A stretch of DNA of 64,000 bases from Sinohyriopsis cumingii (taxonomy: Eukaryota; Mollusca; Bivalvia; Unionida; Unionidae). Made by a program: the position numbers and the translations under genes. A model generated the notes under the pieces. It had not been told where the DNA came from, made no database searches, and was given only the letters and a program-made list of their open reading frames with translations. The DNA is taken from assembly GCA_028554795.2 (NCBI GenBank), contig JAPYKE020000279.1:62001-126000 (forward strand). The letters are read 5' to 3'. Shown one piece after another: positions 1 to 8,793 of this stretch (positions are counted from its first letter, which is position 1; every line of letters starts with the position of its first letter).

Positions 1-1693
1 TAAATAGACCGCACACAACAACTCCTTCGTAAATGGGTTAGAATTCTCGACCACCGGCATCTAGGTAGAATAAGAGATTTGATTATTGTGACAGTGGGCA
101 AAAATATATAAAGTATGCTAAATAATGTACTCAGAGAATTTCCTTCTATTGAGTGTTGTTCACGTTAACGCCGTTATCGATCGATACACTGATTTTGATT
201 TTGGTATTATTTATATTTTTCTGTGCATATAGCCATATAAAAATTCGTTACATGTGAAAAGTGATGATATTTAGTGCGTGTAGACAATTTTGAATGATAC
301 GAAAGTCCAAGAGATGGAAGCTTACTAAAACAAGGTTAAGTAGATTGAGTTTATGACATGAATCGTTTCTCATTTAGTTGCATCTCAGTTAGTGATAACG
401 AATATCTTAAGCTGACTATAGTCGTATGACATGAACTGACTGGACATTCCTTTCCACTGCCATTTGTTTTTCTTCACGTTGAAACAATAGATGCATTAAT
501 TGAGAAAAGGAAGGAATGATTGTAATTTATAAAAGGAAATATAAATGCATTGATTCCGGTTTAATAATAAATTAGTGATGTATATGTTCTTTTAAATGGT
601 AATACAGACAAATGCAGTATAGTTGTTATACAAATAGTAATTAAATATATTTAATAGATCAAAAGATCAAAATGAGCATTTCAATATTTCTTATGCCCAT
701 ACCAAAAAGCGAAATTTTTTAGAATGTTTTTGGAAGTAAGCAAAGGGCTTCGAATCTCATTGATCAGACAGTATTTGTAGCTAAAAGCAGGTAGAAATTA
801 GACAAATTTTGAACTTTGAAATGTGATGGTATTGGGTCAACAATTTGGCCTCATTACTATCTCAGTGATTCCTATGTCTTTTTTTTCAATCCACAATGCC
901 TAACAAGAAACTTAGATAACTAGGCGCTGAAATCGGTTTACTCTCTCTCTCTCTCTTTCTCCTCCGTGTGCTGAACGCACCCATACCTTCTAAGACTAAA
1001 AATTCACTCTAGCTTTGAGTTATTGTACAGTTCCTTTGTATATGGCGCTTCGAACTGTTCTTAGATATCAAACAAATACTTACAAAATTACCCGTGTGAA
1101 ATATAAAATAACCGCATTGTTGACGGATAAATTTAAGAGGACAAGCGGAATACCATTGATGCACCTTCTGCTGTTAATCCATTTTTGTTCATCGTATTTC
1201 GTCATTACTGCCATTCATAAGTTGCATACATTTGGTCCATTATATCAATCAATAGTCAGATCTTTCATACTAAGCAAAAAAGTAGGATATGTTTCCAGAG
1301 TAACGTCGAAAATTAGCACTGTCTGAATCAACATGCAAAACATGCCGCAATCAAGCTGAAATATGAATCAAAGGCTTTTTATGGTACAGTTTAATAAGGA
1401 CATTTCTTAATTTTCGCCAACCCAAAAGTGTGCCGCACTAAGTTTTCAACGTTATAGTACATCATAAATATAGTGAATATTTACGAGAATTTGAAGTAGT
1501 TAGTTTTAAGTTAGACATACTGATACATATTGGAGTAGTAGCACTCTGGCGACAACAATGACGCTCGGGCGACAATGGGAACTAACATTACGCCTCTAGT
1601 TTGAAAACTAACACTCCCTCGTCAATTTAACATGAACCATATGTTTAACATTAGTATGACATTCTGACCTCAAGGGAAAGGATAATGTTGAAC
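1..1693. other. Unit A backbone I, no gene recognised
   Basis: AT-rich DNA with stops in all frames apart from short chance frames. A 103-codon frame at 1015-1326 starts with TTG, has no recognisable domain, and persists in the other units only because they are copies. A short palindrome (ATCGATCGAT, near 178) and a (CT)8 tract at 941-956 are the only visible structures. The first bases are probably the 5'-ward continuation of a CR1-like remnant whose 3' part would lie left of the window. Confidence 0.6.
941..956. repeat. (CT)n microsatellite, backbone I
   Basis: Eight CT units in A. The homologous tract in B, C, D and E (near 7123, 24319, 40880 and 55628) differs in length by one to three units, which explains most of the length difference between units in this segment. 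Confidence 0.85.
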
Positions 1694-2612
1694 ATGTCCA
1701 TGTGTTAAATGAGCATCAGTATTTACAAAGGGGAAATGCAATGTTCAAACCACGTCTACTAACCAATGCAAACTTTTGACTGAGCAACATACATTCATCT
1801 TCTGAGTCACACCAACATTTACTAACCATCACGCCGCTTAAACTCACCAGCACCTAATCTCCACTTGAACAACACATACTCACGAACATGCCGTTTTGGT
1901 TGCCCAAACCCAAACTTATTAATAAACGACAAAGCAATGGGATGCTAACACATACACACAACCATCCATGAAAGGGTAGAAATGATCATGCACACACATC
2001 AACAGAAGCAGCCATGAATAGTGTTGTACTGCTCATATACTGTATATAGAAACATATTTAATTACTATCGTACATCTAGTGAAAGGAAAGAAATATGTAG
2101 GAATGCTTTCATATATATCCAAAGTTACTAATATATCTCTAAAGGGTAAGATTATCCATTCACTATGCACACAAACTTGCTACCACACTAAAGGCAACGG
2201 GCGCTCATACACAAAACACATATAGTTATATCCTGATTTGAGTGGGATGTCGTTTAGGCCACCAAGTTAATAGTAATTCCTACGCATTATTTGTCCTACA
2301 TAAAACCCACCTTGGATAAGAAAAGAACATATTTAGAAGGAACTGACCTTGCCGTTCTGAAGTATTGGTTGCATCAAAATCAATGAAAGATATCCAGTAT
2401 TCGACAGCAGTGTCTTGGTATTTAATCGGAACTATACAGTATTGTGCTGACATGCTATTACACCGAATGCATACAGACATACATAATGATTGTAGAGAAT
2501 TATGTAACCAACAGAAAACGTAGTACTTAAACAAATGACCCCAAACTTAGATAATCTGATTATAAGAGGTAATTCTGGAGTTGTTTAATACATTTCGAGT
2601 ATCCATAGTCGA
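1694..2612. repeat. 919-bp segment S, single copy in unit A
   Basis: Runs from ATGTCCATGTG to CATAGTCGA. It is single in A and present twice, flanking the gypsy-type element, in B, C, D and E. Its left edge is the gypsy insertion point and its right edge is the point where the other units jump into the RT sequence. A 66-84-codon minus-strand frame inside it (2280-2534) has no recognisable domain and I do not call it a gene. Confidence 0.85.
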
Positions 2613-3209
2613 TTAGAGAACAATGATATGTAGAAAATGGCAATTTTCTTTAGCACAGCATCAACGAATTTTGTAAACATGCCCAAAGATCGGGGCATGC
2701 TGATTGGTTTAAGTTTTGCGACTCAACTGCCTGTCCCCATTCTCGCTTGGACAGCTAATAGCTGCTTAATCATCGTACCTCTCCTGCGCTTTTAAAGATA
2801 CTGTATGAATAGCATGGTGGTATAGTTTATGTGTGCAGTTAGCTTTCATGGAAATCGCATGTAAGATACAAATGACGTTTCATACGCAATGCCAACATCA
2901 TTGGTAACAAAGTTGTAATAAAAACATAGCCATAAAATAAAAGATACAAGTCCTCTGTCTCCCCAGGATTCTTATGATCGTGGTGAATCATGTGCTATCT
3001 CTCTTTCTACATCATTCTCTCTCAATCACTCTCTCACACTTTTTTTCTCTCTCTCTCTCTCTCTCTCTGTCTCTCCCTGTCTATCATGGAAATTGGTCCC
3101 GAATCTCGAAATGATTAATGAAAATGAAGATCGTTGCCAAACGGTCAGTTTAACTATTTCGATGTCAAACGGCAATCATTTCCAAAGTAGAACCGTAAGA
3201 AAATAATTG
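2613..3209. other. Unit A backbone II
   Basis: No gene seen. It contains a perfect 7-bp inverted repeat, CATGCCC at 2678-2684 with GGGCATG at 2693-2699, and a pyrimidine tract with (CT)11 at 3047-3068. Confidence 0.6.
3047..3068. repeat. (CT)n microsatellite, backbone II
   Basis: About 11 CT units here, against roughly 17 in B (13859), 22 in C (31056), 15 in D (47614) and 13 in E (62361). This is the most variable tract in the array. Leu-Ser-rich reading frames across it are chance products of the repeat. Confidence 0.85.
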
Positions 3210-4190
3210 TCACATATAATAAGGGCCAACATTTTTTGACATTGTTGCCAGTTTCATGGCGCATTTGCCTGAATTAAGCGGTCCATTTCTTCTATGATTC
3301 ATCAGAATTGTTTCGATCCTTGTAATGCTTGCCAATGCGAAAACCTCATTGTCTAGGAGAATGTCCTGCCAACTTATCCTCTGTGTTTTCTTCATGCAGC
3401 CAATGTGAAAATAGTTCAGCTTTTTGGCATGACGTCTGTATACCATTCAAATTTATCGTGCATACAGCAGGGTCGGCATTACAATAGCTTTGTTGACATT
3501 TAGGCTTGTTTGCAGATTGATCCCTATGCGCTCTTCTAATTTGCTTATAGTCTGCCAAAGACCACATTTACTTTAGCCGTTTCGGCGTTGCTTTCATCAT
3601 AGATGTGAATTGCACCTGACAGTGTACTGCTGAGTTAGTTGAACTTATCCACTACCTCGAGAGTTTAGCCATTTTACTGTGATGGTAGGTTCTACATAAG
3701 GCTTTCCTGTTGTAGGTTGGTTTAGCACCACTGTCCTACTTATACTGATTGTGAGAGTAACACTGTTTCAAGCTGAAGCGAATTAGTCTTTACAAATATT
3801 GGTCCCAACCCCGAGTCGTTCTGGAGGTTGGCCAGGATTTTTTTTTAGGGTGGCAAAACTTATCAGAAGGTGGAAATGGAGTCGTGAGACTCAGAAAGAA
3901 TATATTGTAGGGTCGGGGCCAAAAGAGGTTGGTAACCATTGCCATACATATTTTTTGCATAACAGACACAGATTTGGGATTCACGAACAGTCACTGTCTT
4001 TAACATTTTGCCTTTAGTCTCCTCCAACTGAATGGAATGCCATCAATTCGGTACCTGATGTCAACCCTTTTGTCACAGCCACGGTAAGCACCAGTAAGCA
4101 TAACAGCGAACATCATACTGAAGAGGGGCTTCTTTGACTTCTTTGGCGACTGGATGGTTCTGATACATCATTTTAACTTCCTTCATTTAC
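3210..4190 (-). pseudogene. RTE-like LINE reverse transcriptase fossil (3' coding end)
   Basis: Degenerate minus-strand remnant of a non-LTR retrotransposon. Reading from 4125 downwards, a frame with SMMFAVMLTGAY and then DIRYRIDGIPFSWRRLKAK matches the conserved part just ahead of the YADD region in a LINE family common in invertebrates. Further down, GKPYVEPTITV (near 3690), TLSGAIHIYDE and VVFGRL (near 3600) and YRRHAKKLNYFHIGC with ISWQD (3446-3350) follow in the family order, but in different frames with stops between them. The YADD core itself is unrecognisable. It is clearly dead. The family assignment rests on remembered motif patterns. A has one extra base near 3347 (aaaacctc) compared with the other units. 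Confidence 0.75.
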
Positions 4191-5171
4191 TGAATATCGC
4201 AACTACGAATTTTGTCTGGTTTAGTATCACGGAAATAAATTAATTTTCATTGTAATTATTAGCACTTTTTCACATTTTAGTAAAGGGCATGACGCAATTA
4301 TTTGTCCTCCAAAAGATAAATTATGGACTAAAATTATCATCTGTCTTCACCAAAGGTATATTATTCAGTTCGTACATTAAATAGGGTCTTCTTCTATGTT
4401 TATGCTGCAGCTCCTTATCTTATTTGGCTGGATGTTTTCATTTCTTCTAAAATAAATGACACATGTAAAGCCTTGATGTAGTTTCAAACATTACCCACCA
4501 GCCCCACCTCCTTCCTCAAACAGCGTTCAGCTATCGGGTGTATTTCATCTGGATGTTGAAGGATGGAACTTTGCTTTTATGACGAGAAACCCTCTTGTTA
4601 TTTAAACTTTCCACCTACGTGTTTTATTAAAACCGTTTCTATATTTCTTCAGATATCCTACCAAAGTTGTTATAAACGACAACGACTACTTTCTATCTTT
4701 TGTAAGCACCTGTACTGCATGATAATCAGTTTAAATTATCTTCTTGATACCAAATATTCTATATTGCTCATTTCTTATGAAAGTGGCCTTAAGTTCCAGG
4801 ATCAGGTCAGTAAACAATATAAAGTAGCCATCTGGGTTGGATTAGTATCCAAATATAGAAATTTTAGGTCTAAATATTATTTGCATTTTGGTAGATTTAG
4901 AACAATATTTAATATAGTACATATACATATTTTAACACAGCCGTATAGCAGTGTTGGAGACAAACCAAGATAAGGATACATATTCTCTCTCCAACATTGA
5001 TGGGATTTGTACCTGCGCACAACGCTATGTGAAGACGCATCATTCAATCCTTGGCGACTTTAAAATGCCGACTACAAATCTTCAGTAATTCATTGAAGAC
5101 GGTATATAACATCATATACTAGAAAAGGGTGCGACGTCCTAATTACAATAATGTACATTAATGCTAACCTC
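4191..5171. other. Unit A backbone III, AT-rich
   Basis: No recognised gene. A 136-codon plus-strand frame (4563-4973) is rich in Ile, Tyr, Leu and Phe as expected from AT-rich DNA. It is shortened in the other units by small deletions, so I treat it as chance. The 3' part (about 4980-5170) can be read in short plus-strand pieces that may belong to the coding-like stretch that follows. Confidence 0.5.
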
Positions 5172-5184
5172 AAGTATAAAAAGG
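5172..5184. other. Empty LINE target site in unit A
   Basis: AAGTATAAAAAGG occurs once here, followed directly by AAGTGCC. In unit C the same 13 bases occur on both sides of the I-type LINE. Unit A is therefore an unoccupied site and defines the target duplication exactly. Confidence 0.9.
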
Positions 5185-5216
5185 AAGTGCCAAACTCTGC
5201 AAGTTATCATCAATAG

Positions 5217-5637
5217 TATAGCAAGCCTGTCCATCTCTCAGATGCTTTCCACAAACCACACCACAGAAAGATTGTAAAACCGATCGTTCCGGAATCAGCC
5301 AGTGGTTATTATGAAACATCACAGTTGAGAGAAGACCTGCTGAGGTATTGTGATTTGGGCATTAGATCGAACACGTTTGCTGGGAAAGGGTTAAAATATC
5401 TTGACAGACCTATTGTCAAGGCTTTAGCTGCAGTAGAATTTGTGTACTCTGACGAAGTCGACAGAGTAAAGCTTGAAAAAAATCGAAATCTGTGAATGGT
5501 TAAATAAATATTCAGCCTACGTTGAATATGTCAGATGGTTCCCTTGCTGTCACTTCATTCAAAGGGTGTTGGAACTCTATTCATCACCATGGACACATTC
5601 AGAGTGTACCTTTTCATCAGAGAGAATGCAGTTATAA
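5217..5637 (+). pseudogene. Unidentified coding-like stretch with one frameshift
   Basis: From 5217 a plus-strand frame stays open for 92 codons to TGA at 5493-5495. A second frame, overlapping near the A7 run at 5475, continues to TAA at 5635-5637. Together they read like about 140 residues of ordinary protein, with normal composition, motifs such as HLSDAFHKPHHRK and EYVRWFPCCHFIQRV, and few Lys/Asn/Ile runs, unlike the surrounding DNA. There is a stop (TAG 5214-5216) at the upstream end. I do not recognise the protein. It could be an exon fragment, a capture by a transposon, or an old viral or mobile-element piece. A and C differ here by several amino-acid changes, so no constraint is evident. 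Confidence 0.45.
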
Positions 5638-6154
5638 TAATGATAATAATAATTAGAACTTTGTATAGCGCCTCATCTTTAGAAGCTCTAAGCGCTTTAC
5701 AATATTAGACAACACCTATAAGATAAAAAAAAACCATATATAATGAAATGATTACAAAAACAGACACCATGAAATTAGAAAACATAAAAAACATGCTGAA
5801 AATATTTAAGGTAGGAAACATTATTAGGCTTTAAGTTTGTTCTTGCAGTCGAAATAAGTGAGTTTTGAGATCACTCTTGAATGGGATCACTAATGAAATG
5901 ATTACAAAAACAAACACCATGATATTAGAAAACATAAAAAACATGCTGAAAATATTTAAGGTAGGAAACATTATTAGGCTTTAAGTTTGTTCTTGCAGTC
6001 GAAATAAGTGAGTTTTGAGATCACTCTTGAATGGGATCACTGTGTCTTTGTGTCTAAGTTCAGTGGGCAATTCATTCGACGTTGCTGGGCCCTGGTATGC
6101 AAACGAACGCTGTCCATATGTCTTTGTTTTCAAAGTGGGAATAATGAGTATAAA
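5633..6154 (-). mobile_element. CR1/L2-like LINE 3' end (unit A)
   Basis: On the minus strand a frame from about 6154 to the stop at 5981-5983 reads TYGQRSFAYQGP, then NELPTELRHK, then PFKSDLKTHLF. This is the typical C-terminal end of CR1/L2-type reverse transcriptases (family pattern: YG.RSF...P..WN.LP...R...FK..LKTHLF). It is followed by a 3' UTR that ends in a hairpin (AGCGC near 5667 pairing with GCGCT near 5692) and a (TAA)n tail at 5633-5653, the usual 3' terminus of such elements. The upstream coding part is not recognisable. A W-to-S change and the lack of the rest of the RT show that it is a dead fragment. Confidence 0.75.
5741..6040. repeat. 150-bp tandem duplication inside the CR1-like 3' end (unit A)
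   Basis: Two copies of exactly 150 bp, 5741-5890 and 5891-6040, each starting TAATGAAATG and ending ATGGGATCAC. It duplicates the last codons and the first part of the 3' UTR of the LINE remnant. It is present in every unit where this part is visible, so it predates the array. Confidence 0.9.
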
Positions 6155-6183
6155 TTATTTAGTTATAAATATTTTGTAAGGAT

Positions 6184-7876
6184 TAAATAGACCGCACACA
6201 ACAACTCCTTCGTAAATGGGTTAGAATTCTCGACCACCGGCATCTAGGTAGAATAAAAGATTTGATTATTGTGACAGTGGGCAAAAATATATAAAGTATG
6301 CTAAATAATGTACTCAGAGAATTTCCTTCTATTGAGTGTTGTTCACGTTAACGCCGTTATCGATCGATACACTGATTTTGATTTTGGTATTATTTATATT
6401 TTTCTGTGCATATAGCCATATAAAAATTCGTTACATGTGAAAAGTGATGATATTTAGTGCGTGTAGACAATTTTGAATGATATGAAAGTCCAAGAGATGG
6501 AAGCTTACTAAAACAAGGTTAAGTAGATTGAGTTTATGACATGAATCGTTTCTCATTTAGTTGCATCTCAGTTAGTGATAACGAATATCTTAAGCTGACT
6601 ATAGTCGTATGACATGAACTGACTGGACATTCCTTTCCACTGCCATTTGTTTTTCTTCACGTTGAAACAATAGATGCATTAATTGAGAAAAGGAAGGAAT
6701 GATTGTAATTTATAAAAGGAAATATAAATGCATTGATTCCGGTTTAATAATAAATTAGTGATGTATATGTTCTTTTAAATGGTAATACAGACAAATGCAG
6801 TATAGATGTTATACAAATAGTAATTAAATATATTTAATAGATCAAAAGATCAAAATGAGCATTTCAATATTTCTTATGCCCATACCAAAAAGCGAAATGT
6901 TTTAGAATGTTTTTGGAAGTAAGCAAAGGGCTTCGAATCTCATTGATCAGACAGTATTTGTAGCTAAAAGCAGGTAGAAATTAGACAAATTTTGAACTTT
7001 GAAATGTGATGGTATTGGGTCAACAATTTGGCCTCATTACTATCTCAGTGATTCCTATGTCTTTTTATTCAATCCACAATGCCTAACAAGAAACTTAGAT
7101 AACTAGGCGCTGAAATCGGTTTACTCTCTCTCTCTCTCTTTCTCCTCCGTGTGCTGAACGCACCCATACCTTCTAAGACTAAAAATTCACTCTAGCTTTG
7201 AGTTATTGTACAGTTCCTTTGTATATGGCGCTTCGAACTGTTCTTAGATATCAAACAAATACTTACAAAATTACCCGTGTGAAATATAAAATAACCGCAT
7301 TGTTGACGGATAAATTTAAGAGGACAAGCGGAATACCATTGATGCACCTTCTGCTGTTAATCCATTTTTGTTCATCGTATTTCGTCATTACTGCCATTCA
7401 TAAGTTGCATACATTTGGTCCATTATATCAATCAATAGTCAGATCTTTCATACTAAGCAAAAAAGTAGGATATGTTTCCAGAGTAACGTCGAAAATTAGC
7501 ACTGTCTGAATCAATATGCAAAACATGCCGCAATCAAGCTGAAATATGAATCAAAGGCTTTTTATGGTACAGTTTAATAAGGACATTTCTTAATTTTCGC
7601 CAACCCAAAAGTGTGCCGCACTAAGTTTTCAACGTTATAGTACATCATAAATATAGTGAATATTTACGAGAATTTGAAGTAGTTAGTTTTAAGATAGACA
7701 TACTGATACATATTGGAGTAGTAGCACTCTGGCAACAACAATGACGCTCGGGCGACAATGGGAACTAACATTACGCCTCTAGTTTGAAAACTAACACTCC
7801 CTCGTCAATTTAACATGAACCATATGTTTAACATTAGTATGACATTCTGACCTCAAGGGAAAGGATAATCTTGAAC
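6184..7876. other. Unit B backbone I
   Basis: Near-identical to A 1-1693 with scattered substitutions (for example gataatCttg against gataatGttg near 7869). No gene recognised. Confidence 0.6.
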
Positions 7877-8793
7877 ATGTCCATGTGTTAAATGAGCATC
7901 AGTATTTACAAAGGGGAAATGCAATGTTCAAACCACGTCTACTAACCAATGCAAACTTTTGACTGAGCAACATACATTCATCTTCTGAGTCACACCAACA
8001 TTTACTAACCATCACGCCGCTTAAACTCACCAGCACCTAATCTCCACTTGAACAACACATACTCACGAACATGCCGTTTTGGTTGCCCAAACCCAAACTT
8101 ATTAATAAACGACAAAGCAATGGGATGCTAACACATACACACAACCATCCATGAAAGGGTAGAAATGATCATGCACACACATCAACAGAAGCAGCCATGA
8201 ATAGCAGTACTGCTCATATACTGTATATAGAAACATATTTAATTACTATCGTACATCTAGTGAAAGGAAAGAAATATGTAGGAGTGCTTTCATATATATA
8301 CAAAGTTACTAATATATCTCTAAAGGGTAAGATTATCCATTCACTATGCACACAAACTTGCTACCACACTAAAGGCAACGGGCACTCATAAACAAAACAC
8401 ATATAGTTATATCCTGATTTGAGTGGGACGTCGTTTAGGCCACCAAGTTAATAGTAATTCCTACGCATTATTTGTCCTACATAAAACCCACCTTGGATAA
8501 GAAAAGAACATATTTAGAAGGAACTGACATGGCCGTTCTGAAGTATTGGTTGCATCAAAATCAATGAAAGATATCCAGTATTCGACAGCAGTGTCTTGGT
8601 ATTTAATTGGAACTATACAGTATTGTGCTGACATGCTATTACACCGAATGCATACAGACATACATAATGATTGTAGAGAATTATGTCACCAACAGAAAAC
8701 GTAGTACTTAAACAAATGACCCCAAACTTAGATAATCTGATTATAAGAGGTAATTCTGGAGTTGTTTAATACATTTCGAGTATCCATAGTCGA
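7877..8793. repeat. Segment S, left copy (unit B)
   Basis: Continuous with backbone I on its left, and joined on its right to the gypsy RT coding sequence at GTCGA|C. It carries the left-copy marker gaatagCAGtactg, where A and all right copies read gaatagTGTTGtactg. It has the variant gaactgacATGgcc, shared with D but not with A, C or E. Confidence 0.85.

Larger units (their letters stand above)
1..6183. repeat. Tandem array unit A (bare 6.2-kb unit)
   Basis: The first bases recur at 6184, 23379, 39941 and 54688 (each time taaatagacc or caaatagacc followed by the same DNA), which defines five head-to-tail units. The phase is set by the window edge, so the true repeat boundary is unknown. Unit A has neither the gypsy-type element nor the I-type LINE, and it is contiguous exactly where those insertions sit in the other units. 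It therefore represents the pre-insertion state. Its contents in order are backbone, a 919-bp segment that is duplicated in the other units, an RTE-like fossil, an AT-rich stretch, a coding-like stretch and a CR1-like 3' end. Confidence 0.95.

Noticed and set aside
1015..1326. 103-codon plus-strand frame repeated in all units
   Set aside because: TTG start, no domain, AT-driven composition. Repetition reflects unit duplication, not selection.
2280..2534. 66-84-codon minus-strand frame in segment S
   Set aside because: No recognisable motif, different lengths among copies, and it occurs twice per unit only because S is duplicated.
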